From assembly GCA_023437285.1 (NCBI GenBank), contig JAEZGP010000030.1:1-8713 (forward strand): a DNA stretch of 8,713 bases. Reading direction: 5' to 3'. The stretch's first letter is position 1. The number at the start of each line of letters is the position of its first letter. Below the pieces are notes generated by a model. That model did not search any database and was not told the DNA's origin. It worked only from the letters and a program-made list of their open reading frames with translations. The position numbers and the translations under genes are program-made. The stretch comes from Actinomycetes bacterium. GTDB taxonomy: Bacteria; Actinomycetota; Actinomycetes; Mycobacteriales; Micromonosporaceae. Shown here one piece after another: positions 1 through 6,622 of the stretch.

Positions 1-33
1 AATTCCTGCCCGGGTTCGGTACGTAAGGTCAAT

Positions 34-208
34 CTGCGCGCCAGGGACCTCCTCCCGCGAGCCCTGCGCGCCAGGGACCCCGCCCACGAGCCCTGCGCGC
101 CAGCGACCCGCCCGCGAGCCCTGCGCGCCAGGGACCCCCGCCGGCGAGGCCTGCGCGTCAGGGACCCCCGCCCGCGAGGCCTGCGCGTCAGGGACCCCCG
201 CCCGCGCC
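34..208. repeat. Tandem minisatellite, six ~30-bp units with internal hairpin core
   Basis: Six head-to-tail copies start with CTGCGCG at 34, 64, 93, 121, 151 and 181, so the periods are 30, 29, 28, 30 and 30 bp. Each unit reads roughly CTGCGCGYCAGGGACC, then a C-rich spacer and CGCGAGSC. The core CCCTG-CGCGC-CAGGG is a short inverted repeat, complete in units 2 and 4 and weaker in the others. Units 5 and 6 share a C-to-T change in the loop and are almost identical, as expected from recent duplication. The variable period is not a multiple of three, which argues against coding. The array lies just downstream of the minus-strand gene ending at 233, so its transcript would carry several small hairpins; a role in transcript ending is possible but unproven. 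Confidence 0.85.
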
Positions 209-232
209 GTACCCGCGCCTGTGGGGTGTGGG

Positions 233-616
233 CTACTTGGTCAGGAGGCCGCCCAGGGCGCAGCACAGGATCAGGCTGAGGATGGGGACGATCAGGATGG
301 CGAGCATGGCCACGAGGCCTGGGCTTTTGACCGGAGCCAGGCCGATGGCGCCCTTCATGAAGTTGACGTACGGCGGCGCGTAGTAGACCGGCGGGGCGGG
401 TGCGGTGCGGTTGTCGACGGTGATCTCGCCGGCGCCGTACTGCCACATCCACGGCATGTAGATGCGGATGTGGTGTACGCCCGGGTAGGCGGGGATGACG
501 TTGTGGCCCCAGGCCAGCGGGACGGGGTGGCCGTTGATCTCGGCTCGGGGACTCAGCCAGGAGCCCAGGGGGATCGACTTGGCGTGGATCGTCAGGCCGG
601 TGCCGGGGTGCGTCAT
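233..616 (-). CDS. Small tail-anchored membrane protein, function unknown
   Basis: A 127-aa protein with a soluble N-terminal part and one strongly hydrophobic segment at about residues 101-124, followed by only a few residues. This is the layout of a C-terminally anchored membrane protein. The soluble part has a β-rich look, with INGHPVPLAWGHNVIP (residues 27-42) and YPGVHHIRIYMP (44-55). I associate this pattern, from memory, with small uncharacterised actinobacterial proteins that resemble PEGA/β-sandwich modules; a fold is inference. An in-frame ATG at 673 with GGAAG seven bases upstream would add 19 residues. Codons in that extension end in A/T far more often (about 8 of 19) than in the rest of the gene, so I prefer the ATG at 616 despite its weak ribosome site. 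The gene is divergent from the 764 gene, and a perfect SOS box lies ~100 bp upstream of this start (46 bp from the alternative start). Confidence 0.7.
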   Translation of the reverse strand: MTHPGTGLTIHAKSIPLGSWLSPRAEINGHPVPLAWGHNVIPAYPGVHHIRIYMPWMWQYGAGEITVDNRTAPAPPVYYAPPYVNFMKGAIGLAPVKSPGLVAMLAILIVPILSLILCCALGGLLTK

Positions 617-718
617 GTCGCAGGACCGTACCAGTCGTTTACCGGGGAGTGGATGCCGTCGGCGGGGTACCATTGATCATCTTCCATGTGTTGGGAACCG
701 ACGGGCGATCCGGCAGTT

Positions 719-734
719 TCGAACGTATGTTCGA
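719..734. promoter_or_regulatory. LexA-binding SOS box
   Basis: The sequence TCGAAC-GTAT-GTTCGA is a perfect palindrome with 6-bp arms and a 4-bp centre. It matches at every position the consensus CGAACRNRYGTTYG known for LexA in Bacillus and mycobacteria/actinobacteria. It sits in the divergent spacer, 30 bp before the ATG at 764 and ~100 bp before the minus-strand ATG at 616. It overlaps candidate -10 hexamers on both strands (TATGTT at 726-731 plus; TACGTT at 727-722 minus), the right place for a repressor to block initiation. LexA itself is not encoded in the window. Confidence 0.85.
726..731 (+). promoter_or_regulatory. Candidate -10 element for the 764 operon, inside the SOS box
   Basis: TATGTT fits the actinobacterial TANNNT -10 pattern. 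Initiation about seven bases downstream (~738) would leave a ~26-nt leader containing GGAGG (748-752). No convincing -35 hexamer is present at 17-18 bp. Burial of the element inside the LexA site is consistent with repression by occlusion. Confidence 0.45.
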
Positions 735-763
735 GTCACGCAGACCTGGAGGGGGTGGTGGCT

Positions 764-1075
764 ATGCGGGTGCCACGGTGGATGCGGGGAACGGACCTGT
801 GGCGGACCGGTGTGGCGGTCCGGCGCGACTGGTCCGACGGCAGTCATGACCTGTTCGGCTGGGCGCCGGCGGGGGCCGACCTCGGCGCGGCGATCCGCGC
901 CGATCGCAAGAGGTGGCGGCGCGGCCTGCTCCGGCCGTCGGCGTACGCGGTGGTGAGCCTCAGTGCGCGCGACTTCGTGCTGCACGGCGAGCGCGACGGT
1001 TGCCGTGCGCCGGACTGTCCGACGGGCGAGGAGGTCGCGGTGCCACGCCAGGAAGCCGAACATACCCGACAATAA
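764..1075 (+). CDS. Unrecognised 103-aa protein downstream of an SOS box
   Basis: I do not recognise this family. The 103-aa product is basic and rich in Trp and Arg (Trp at 6, 13, 23, 33 and 51), with RRDWSDGSHDLFGWAP at residues 20-35, a basic stretch around 48-54 and a Cys pair in CRAPDCP (Cys80, Cys85). It has no signal peptide or membrane segment. Codons through about residue 85 end almost always in G or C, which supports this frame over the antisense frame; the last ~12 codons are less biased. GGAGG at 748-752 lies 11 nt before the ATG; the GTG at 758 (two residues longer, 5-nt spacing) is an equally good start. The stop is 4 nt before the next gene, so the two are probably cotranscribed. 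The perfect SOS box 30 bp upstream suggests induction by DNA damage. Confidence 0.7.
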   Translation: MRVPRWMRGTDLWRTGVAVRRDWSDGSHDLFGWAPAGADLGAAIRADRKRWRRGLLRPSAYAVVSLSARDFVLHGERDGCRAPDCPTGEEVAVPRQEAEHTRQ

Positions 1076-1079
1076 GGTC

Positions 1080-1499
1080 ATGAGCTTTGTGGAGCGCCTG
1101 CTGGCGTGCTGGGAGGAACCGGTCGACGAACGGGCGGATCCGGAGGCGGATTTCCGGACCGTCTACCACGACCCGGTGACCATCAACGGGGTGGCCACGC
1201 CCGTCGCCGACCTGGTGCGGCGGGCGCGGGCCCTCCAGGAAGCCCTGGAGGGACGCCGGACGCGCATCGTGCACCGGATCGAGTCCGCCGACGTCATCGT
1301 GATCGGGTTCTACCTGACCGGCCGGCACGTCGGCGCGTTCCCGTGCGCGTTGGGCCGGGTCCCGGCGACGGGTGTGGAGATCACGGCCCGGGCGACGGAC
1401 ATCCTGACCCTCGTCGACGGACGCGTCAAGGACATCTGGGTGATCTCCGACGACCTCGCGGTGCTCGCCCAGATGGACGCCGTACGCCTGACCGTCTAG
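1080..1499 (+). CDS. SnoaL/NTF2-like (nuclear transport factor 2 family) protein
   Basis: A 139-aa protein of the usual length for the SnoaL-like NTF2 fold, a small cone-shaped domain found in polyketide cyclases, isomerases and many uncharacterised ligand-binding proteins. Seen in order: an N-terminal helix (residues 1-16), YHDPVTING at 29-37, a helix at 42-58, the β-strand run DVIVIGFYLTGRHVGAF (71-87), the PATG turn (95-98) before a strand, and the typical end DILTLVDGRVKDIWVISD (107-124). The substrate cannot be assigned. The ATG lies 4 nt after the upstream stop with only a weak AAGG nearby, so translation probably depends on coupling to the 764 gene; both would then be under the SOS box at 719-734. 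Its TAG stop overlaps the stop of the convergent GH65 gene. Confidence 0.85.
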   Translation: MSFVERLLACWEEPVDERADPEADFRTVYHDPVTINGVATPVADLVRRARALQEALEGRRTRIVHRIESADVIVIGFYLTGRHVGAFPCALGRVPATGVEITARATDILTLVDGRVKDIWVISDDLAVLAQMDAVRLTV

Positions 1500-3865
1500 T
1501 TCCTGGTCTCCCGGCGCAACGGCGCGCGGCCCGGTGGCTGGTGCGGCGGCGGGCCGGCGGGCGGCGCGGGCGGCACCGGGACCGTCACCGGCGCGTCGCA
1601 CGTCACCACGACGTCCGAGTCGTGGTGCCGCAGCGCCAGGCTGGCCCCGTCGTCGCCGTCGCGCAGGGCGTACGTGGTCTCGTGGGGACGCACATCGACG
1701 CGCAGGCGCAGGCCGCGCCAGCGCAGCGAGAAGTCCAGTCGGCTGATCCGCTCGGGCAGTCGGGGGGCGAACGACAGCGTGTCGCCGTGGTCGCGCATGC
1801 CGCCCAGCCCGGCCACGAGCGCCAGCCAGGTGCCGGCCAGGGACGCGATGTGCACGCCGTCGCGGGTGTTCTGGGCCAGGTCGCGCAGGTCCATCATCGC
1901 CGCCTCGCCGATGTAGTCGTGCGCCAGCTCCAGGTGGCCGACCTCGGCGGCCAGGATCGCCTGCGTGCACGCGGACAGCGACGAGTCGCGCACCGTACGC
2001 GCCTCGTAGTAGGCGAAGTTGCGCGCCTTCTGCGCGGCGGTGAACGCGTGCCCGCGCCAGTGCATGGCCAGCACCAGGTCGGGCTGCTTGACGACCTGAC
2101 AGCGGTACAGGTCGAAGTACGGGTGCGACAGCAGCAGCGGGTACTGATCCGGCGGGGTCTGCGCGAAGTCCCACTCCTGCAGCCGGGTGAACCCCTCGCA
2201 CTGCTGGTGTACGTCCAGTTCGTGGTCGTACGGGACGGTCATGGCGGCGGCGGCGTCGCGCCACGAGGTGGTCTCCTCGTCGGTGACGCCGAGTTCGGCG
2301 GCCACGTCCGGGTAGCGCTTCGCCGCCTCGGCGGCGGTGACGAGGTTCCGCTGGGCCATCAGGTTGGTGTAGACGTTGTCGTGCACGACGGCCGTGTACT
2401 CGTCGGGGCCGGTGACGCCGTCGATGTGGAAGCGGCCGTGCAGGTCGTGGTGGCCGAGTGAGCGCCACAGCCGGGCCGTCTCGACGAGCAGTTCCAGCCC
2501 CGCGGCCCGGGCGAAGTCGTGGTCCTCGGTGGCGTTGACGTACCGGGCGGTGGCCTCGGCGACCCCGGCGCTGATGTGGAACGCGGCCGTGCCTGCCGGC
2601 CAGTATCCCGAGCATTCCTCGCCGTGGATCGTGCGCCAGGGGAACGCGGCGCCGGCCAGGCGCAGTTGGCTCGCGCGCTCGCGGGCCAGGTCGAGCGTGT
2701 CGTGGCGCCACCGCAGGGCGTGCGCGACCGTGTCCGGCTGGGTGTAGGTGAGCATCGGCAGGACGAACATCTCGCTGTCCCAGAACGCGTGCCCGTCGTA
2801 GCCGGGGCCGGTGAGGCCCTTGGCGGCGATCGGCCGCCGCTCGGCGCGCGCGCCGGCCTGCAGCACGTGGAACAGCCCGAACCGGACGGCCTGCTGGACC
2901 TCGGCGTCGCCGTCGAGGCGCACGTCGGCCGCGTCCCAGAACCTGTCCAGGTAGGCCCGCTGCTCGGCGAGCAGCCCGTACCAGCCGACGTACCGGGCGG
3001 AGGTGACGGCCGCGACCACCTGGTCGCGCAGGGCGGGCAGCGACCGTACCGCGGACCACCCGTACGAGATGATCTTTGTGATGCGCAGGCGTTCGCCCGG
3101 CCGGATCTGGCAGGCGATCGTCGTGCGGGCCCAGTCCGGCAGGCTCTCCGTGTCGGTCTCGATCTTCTCCGCGCCGCTGACCTTGTGTTCCATGGCCGCG
3201 GCCAGCCGCAGCCCGCTGGCCTTCGTACGGTGGATGAGCACGCCGTGCCCGTTCTGGGTGAGGTGCTCCTCGGCCACCAGCGGCGCGTCCAGCACGGCGG
3301 CCACGCGGGGGTCCTTGCGCGTGGGCGGCAACTGCTCGTTGGCGACCAGTTCCGACTGCACGATGAGGCGCAGCGGCTGGTCGTCGATCGCCTCCACCTC
3401 GTAGCAGATGGCCGCGATGGCCCGCTGGGTGAACGACACGAGCCGGGTGCTGTGCACGCGCACCGCCCGCCCGGCCGGCGAGCACCACTCCATCGTGCGT
3501 TGCAGGGTGCCGGCGCGCAGGTCCAGCACCCGCTCGTGGGAGCGCAGCTCCCCGTAGCGCACGTCGAGCGGCTCGTCATCGACGAGCAGGCGGATGAGCT
3601 TGCCGTTGGTGACGTTGACGACCGTCTGCCCGGACTCCGGGAACCCGTACCCGGCCTCCGCGTACGGCAGCGGCCGCAGCTCGTAGAACGAGTTGAGGTA
3701 CGTGCCGGGCAGCCCGTGCGGTTCGCCCTCGTCGAGGTTGCCGCGCAGCCCGACATGGCCGTTGGCCAATGCGAAGATCGACTCCGACTGGGCGAGCAGG
3801 TCGAGGTTCAGCGTGGTCTCCCGCACGTGCCACGGCTCGACCGGGAACTCAAGGTCACTGATCAC
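1496..3865 (-). CDS. Glycoside hydrolase family 65 protein (maltose/trehalose/kojibiose phosphorylase-like)
   Basis: A 789-aa protein of full family length. GH65 enzymes invert and phosphorolyse (or hydrolyse) α-glucosides such as maltose, trehalose or kojibiose, giving β-glucose 1-phosphate in the cytoplasm. Seen: N-terminal β-sandwich region with NGHVGLRGN (35-43), the (α/α)6-barrel motif FWDSEMFVLP (361-370), IDGVTGPDEY (481-490) whose Glu489 aligns with the family's general acid, and KQPDLVLAM (593-601), the KQxD motif near the phosphate/sugar site. A C-terminal β-domain follows, with a Pro-rich tail (762-782). There is no signal peptide. The specific disaccharide cannot be told from sequence alone. 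The GTG start at 3865 lies inside the end of ligD (11-nt overlap) with GGGAGG about 9 nt upstream, so it is translationally coupled. The β-phosphoglucomutase often found beside such genes is not in the window. Confidence 0.93.
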   Translation of the reverse strand: MISDLEFPVEPWHVRETTLNLDLLAQSESIFALANGHVGLRGNLDEGEPHGLPGTYLNSFYELRPLPYAEAGYGFPESGQTVVNVTNGKLIRLLVDDEPLDVRYGELRSHERVLDLRAGTLQRTMEWCSPAGRAVRVHSTRLVSFTQRAIAAICYEVEAIDDQPLRLIVQSELVANEQLPPTRKDPRVAAVLDAPLVAEEHLTQNGHGVLIHRTKASGLRLAAAMEHKVSGAEKIETDTESLPDWARTTIACQIRPGERLRITKIISYGWSAVRSLPALRDQVVAAVTSARYVGWYGLLAEQRAYLDRFWDAADVRLDGDAEVQQAVRFGLFHVLQAGARAERRPIAAKGLTGPGYDGHAFWDSEMFVLPMLTYTQPDTVAHALRWRHDTLDLARERASQLRLAGAAFPWRTIHGEECSGYWPAGTAAFHISAGVAEATARYVNATEDHDFARAAGLELLVETARLWRSLGHHDLHGRFHIDGVTGPDEYTAVVHDNVYTNLMAQRNLVTAAEAAKRYPDVAAELGVTDEETTSWRDAAAAMTVPYDHELDVHQQCEGFTRLQEWDFAQTPPDQYPLLLSHPYFDLYRCQVVKQPDLVLAMHWRGHAFTAAQKARNFAYYEARTVRDSSLSACTQAILAAEVGHLELAHDYIGEAAMMDLRDLAQNTRDGVHIASLAGTWLALVAGLGGMRDHGDTLSFAPRLPERISRLDFSLRWRGLRLRVDVRPHETTYALRDGDDGASLALRHHDSDVVVTCDAPVTVPVPPAPPAGPPPHQPPGRAPLRRETRN

Positions 3866-5135
3866 GTCGCACGCCCTCCCACGGGTCGTAGTCCGATTCG
3901 AGCGGCTCCTGCGCCGGTCGCAGCTCCTGCGGCACGTGCCGCAGGTTGACCCGGATGCGGGTCCACGTGCTGCTGCGGCCGCGCATGGCGTCCACGAGCA
4001 CGTCGGCGGGCTCCAGATGCGCCACGACCTGCGGGTGGCGGGCCTTCCAGCGCGCCAGCCCCGCCATGGCGGTGTCGACGTCGGCCGCGCGCGCGATCTC
4101 GACGAGCGGCATCTTCGACTGCCGTCGCCCGGTCGGCCTGATCGCGTCGGTCGCGGCCGCGGGCGGTCCGGTCCGCGACGGCGCCTTCGTACGGGTCGCA
4201 GCGGGCTCGGTCATCCCGGCCGCCTTCTGTTCCTTGGCCAGCGTGAGCAGCGAGTCGAGCTGACCGGGGCAGGCGTCGAGGCCCGCCGCGGGGTCGCCGA
4301 TCTCCGCGAACCGGGCCGGGACCGTGTGGAACGTGTAGTCGCCCGGGTCGCATGTGGGCACCTCGTCCCAGGTCAGCGGCGCGCTCACCCGGGCGTCCGG
4401 GGTGGGCCGCAGGGAGTACGCCGAGGCGGTCGTACGGTCCTTGGCGTTCTGGTTGTAGTCGATGAACACGCCGTGGCGGTCCTCTTTCCACCATTCGGCC
4501 GTGGCGATGTCGGGAGCCCGCCGGGCGACCTCGCGGGCCAGCGCCAGCCCGGCCGTACGCACCTGGGTGAACGTCCAGGTGCCGGCCAGCCGTACGTAGA
4601 TGTGCATGCCGCGCGAGCCGGAGGTCTTCGGGAAGCCGACCAGGCCGTGGTCGTCGAGGACCTCGCGGACCACCAGCGCCACGTCGCGGACCATGGCCCA
4701 CGGCACGCCGGGCACCGGGTCGAGGTCGATGCGCAGCTCGTCGGGGTGGGCGAGGTCGTTGGCGCGTACGGCGTGGGGGTGCAGGTCGACGCAGTTGAGG
4801 TTGACCACCCAGATGAGCGCGGCCACGTCCCGGACGACGATCTCGCTGGCCACGCCCCCGGACGGGTACCGGAAGTCGACCGTCTCGATCCACTCCGGCC
4901 GGGGCTCCGGGGCCCGCTTCTGGTAGAACGGCTTGTCGTTGGTGCCCTTGACGAACCGGCGCAGCGCCATGGGGCGACCGGCCACGCCGGCCAGCGCCCC
5001 CGGCGCCACGGCGAGGAAGTACTCGACGAGGTCGCGCTTCGTCAGGCCCAGGTCCGCGAACATGACCTTGCCCGGGTGGGTCACCGTGACGTCGATGCCG
5101 TCGAGCTCCAGTACGAGCGGCGCGTCCTTGGCCAT
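3855..5135 (-). CDS. ligD: Stand-alone LigD polymerase/primase domain protein (NHEJ)
   Basis: A 426-aa archaeo-eukaryotic primase-type polymerase of the LigD PolDom family. These enzymes fill or extend DNA ends with a preference for ribonucleotides during Ku-dependent non-homologous end joining. Seen: HPGKVMF near the N-terminus (20-26), KPFYQKRAP (68-76), the metal-binding DxD in RIDLDP (Asp137, Asp139), TSGSRGMHIYVRL (171-183), and FIDYNQN with Asp226, the likely third metal ligand, followed by SAYSLRP. The polymerase domain ends near residue 300. A low-complexity linker (302-340) leads to a C-terminal extension (341-420: MPLVEIARA, DVLVDAMRGRSSTWTRIRVN, DYDPWEG) that I recall from other actinobacterial stand-alone PolDoms. 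Ligase and phosphoesterase domains are absent and must be encoded elsewhere, as must Ku. The ATG at 5135 may be leaderless (see promoter) or use AGGG 7 nt upstream. First gene of an operon with GH65. Confidence 0.93.
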   Translation of the reverse strand: MAKDAPLVLELDGIDVTVTHPGKVMFADLGLTKRDLVEYFLAVAPGALAGVAGRPMALRRFVKGTNDKPFYQKRAPEPRPEWIETVDFRYPSGGVASEIVVRDVAALIWVVNLNCVDLHPHAVRANDLAHPDELRIDLDPVPGVPWAMVRDVALVVREVLDDHGLVGFPKTSGSRGMHIYVRLAGTWTFTQVRTAGLALAREVARRAPDIATAEWWKEDRHGVFIDYNQNAKDRTTASAYSLRPTPDARVSAPLTWDEVPTCDPGDYTFHTVPARFAEIGDPAAGLDACPGQLDSLLTLAKEQKAAGMTEPAATRTKAPSRTGPPAAATDAIRPTGRRQSKMPLVEIARAADVDTAMAGLARWKARHPQVVAHLEPADVLVDAMRGRSSTWTRIRVNLRHVPQELRPAQEPLESDYDPWEGVRRDQ

Positions 5136-5141
5136 GGCCGC

Positions 5142-5170
5142 ACCCTACGTCGGATCAGCGGCCGCGTCTG
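5142..5170 (-). promoter_or_regulatory. Candidate ligD promoter giving a leaderless mRNA
   Basis: On the minus strand the -10 TAGGGT (5147-5142) fits TANNNT and ends 6 nt before the ATG, so transcription would begin at or next to the start codon. A weak -35, CAGACG (5170-5165, sharing the GAC core), stands 17 bp upstream. The AGGG in the -10 could alternatively act as a ribosome site on a longer transcript. Confidence 0.4.
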
Positions 5171-5202
5171 CCAACCCGACTCACCCGCCGGCGGCAAAGG
5201 GC

Positions 5203-5233
5203 TGATCCTCCCGGCGAGGTGCCGGGAGGATCA
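5203..5233 (-). terminator. Strong hairpin terminator without U-tract
   Basis: A perfect 13-bp inverted repeat, TGATCCTCCCGGC / GCCGGGAGGATCA, with a 5-nt loop lies 10 bp beyond the stop of the membrane-protein gene. It should end that transcript and insulate ligD. No run of T follows on the minus strand, as is common for actinomycete terminators. The stem is symmetric, so direction is inferred from the gene it follows. Confidence 0.75.
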
Positions 5234-5243
5234 ACCACGTCGG

Positions 5244-6524
5244 TTAGCCGGTCACGAGCTTTTCTCGGTCGGCGGGCAGGCCCGGTTCCTCCACTGTGGG
5301 CTCGCCGGGAGCGGGCAGCCGGCGGGCGATCATGCCGAACCCGACCAGCAGGACCAGCGGCCCCAGGACCCCGAGCGGCCCGATGCCGAGGGTGAAGAAG
5401 AGCGCAAAGCCCACGAACACGACGACCGGCACCCACCAGCGCACGAGCTTGTCGACCGTGGCCGCGATCGCCAGGAGGATCAGGCCGACGATGCTGAGCA
5501 CCATGCCGGGCACCGCCCACCCCAGCGAGAACAGCGGGTAGCCGCCGAGGGTCTCGTTCACCTTCTCGGCGGTCGCGTCGCCGAGGACCTGCCGGACGGC
5601 CAGGTCGGTGTAGTCGCCGACCATCAGGCCGCTGAAGTTCATCAGGCCGACGGCCGTGATGCCGCCGACAATCTGGCTGAACCGGCCGCCCGCGCGGGCC
5701 ACCGTGAGCACCGCCGGGATGAACAGCACCCACGCCAGGTGCAGGAAGAACCCGCTGGCCTGGGTGAGCCCCGGGTGCTCCAGCGACGCGGCCGGGTCGG
5801 TCGACCAGCCGGGGACGGTGGCCATGCCGACCGCGAAGGCGAGCGGTGCGGCGTACAGGCTGAAGACGCCGACCCGGTGGCGGAAGGCGCCGAAGCGGTC
5901 CGGCTCGGCGGCGTCCGGGCGGGCGCGCAGCAGTTGCCACGCGGCCGCCCCGTACGCCCCGATGAGTACGACCGGGCCGGTCAGGCACAGCGGCACCGGC
6001 GAGATGGCGAAGAGCAGGTACAGGCCGGTGCCCGCCAGCGCCGCCGCGGCGACCCACCACGAGATGACCCGGCCACGGGCGGCCGCGATCGGCGCGATGA
6101 CCAGCGTGAGGGCCCAGCCGCCGATGCCCGGCACCCGCCAGCCCCAGTTCGTCCAGGACATGGCCAGGTACGTCTCCTCGACGCGGGCCACCTCTTCGTT
6201 GGCGACGTTCTGTTCCAGCGCGAGGAGGAAGAAGTCGTATGCCATCAGGGCAGAGAAGGTCACCAGGCCGAAGACCGCCGAGAACCAGGCGACCCGGGCG
6301 AGCCCGGCGCCTCGGCGGCGGATCGGGCTGAGCAGGCCGAGCAGGCCGGGCACGAACAGGACCCATCCCCAGTGCAGCAGGATGGAGTGCCACTGGATCG
6401 CGTCCGGGTGGTCGCGGTAGACGCCGTACTCCTGGTCGCTGCCGAGTAACGGGTCGATGCCGGTGGAGATCGCCAGGGCGATCGGGGCCAGTACCAGGCA
6501 GGCCGCGGCTGCGTATCGCCGCAT
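5244..6524 (-). CDS. Polytopic membrane protein with two homologous six-TM halves, function unknown
   Basis: A 426-aa integral membrane protein with about twelve hydrophobic segments (roughly residues 4-22, 48-67, 78-103, 131-149, 154-172, 177-199, and the same pattern from 217 on). The halves are internal repeats: ILLHWGWVLFVPGLL (48-62) matches GFFLHLAWVLFIPAVL (258-273), FSALMAYD (90-97) matches FSGLMVGD (297-304), and GWRVPG (128-133) matches GWAVPG (335-340), each followed by similar hydrophobic segments. Conserved HxxW, NFS/TFS, D and WxVPG positions suggest pseudo-twofold symmetry, but I cannot name a transporter or enzyme family. The C-terminal ~20 residues are soluble. The ATG is supported by AAGGAGG (6536-6530) with 5-nt spacing, the best ribosome site in the window. 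It is divergent from a two-component system that may sense with it or control it. A strong hairpin ends its transcript. Confidence 0.88.
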   Translation of the reverse strand: MRRYAAAACLVLAPIALAISTGIDPLLGSDQEYGVYRDHPDAIQWHSILLHWGWVLFVPGLLGLLSPIRRRGAGLARVAWFSAVFGLVTFSALMAYDFFLLALEQNVANEEVARVEETYLAMSWTNWGWRVPGIGGWALTLVIAPIAAARGRVISWWVAAAALAGTGLYLLFAISPVPLCLTGPVVLIGAYGAAAWQLLRARPDAAEPDRFGAFRHRVGVFSLYAAPLAFAVGMATVPGWSTDPAASLEHPGLTQASGFFLHLAWVLFIPAVLTVARAGGRFSQIVGGITAVGLMNFSGLMVGDYTDLAVRQVLGDATAEKVNETLGGYPLFSLGWAVPGMVLSIVGLILLAIAATVDKLVRWWVPVVVFVGFALFFTLGIGPLGVLGPLVLLVGFGMIARRLPAPGEPTVEEPGLPADREKLVTG

Positions 6525-6561
6525 GAGGTCCTCCTTGAAGGTTGGATCGGTTCGCCTCGGG

Positions 6562-6567
6562 ACGCTA
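6562..6567 (-). promoter_or_regulatory. Candidate -10 element for the duplicated membrane protein gene
   Basis: TAGCGT on the minus strand fits TANNNT and would start a ~30-nt leader carrying the AAGGAGG ribosome site. No clear -35 is seen 17-18 bp upstream, so this is tentative. Confidence 0.3.
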
Positions 6568-6622
6568 CGAACCCGGCGAGCGCCGGTCGTCCGCGTCGCG
6601 GGCGAACGTGGGTCCGCACGCA

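Noticed and set aside
1..22. Left edge starting AATTC followed by CCCGGG, suggestive of cloning-vector polylinker
   Set aside because: It does not match a polylinker I know base for base, and the following sequence is ordinary genomic DNA; too short to claim contamination.
34..208. Possible CRISPR array
   Set aside because: The units are contiguous and diverged, with no unique spacers between identical repeats, and no cas genes are nearby.
639..680. A 13-codon minus-strand ORF (ATG at 680) that could be a leader peptide of the 233-616 gene
   Set aside because: GGAAG directly abuts the ATG with no spacing, codon use is unbiased, and nothing links the peptide to regulation.
677..1081. Long minus-strand reading frame opposite the 103-aa gene
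   Set aside because: Codon third positions favour the plus strand; the minus frame is Arg/His-rich as expected of a shadow in GC-rich DNA, and it would run across the SOS box side of the plus-strand promoter.
2519..3949. Very long plus-strand open frame antisense to GH65
   Set aside because: The minus strand encodes a complete GH65 protein with all motifs; the antisense frame has shadow composition (Gly/Arg/Val/His-rich) and no recognisable domain.
3693..6449. 918-codon plus-strand open frame across ligD and the membrane protein gene
   Set aside because: It spans two clear minus-strand genes and a terminator hairpin; its translation is low-complexity shadow sequence with no motif.
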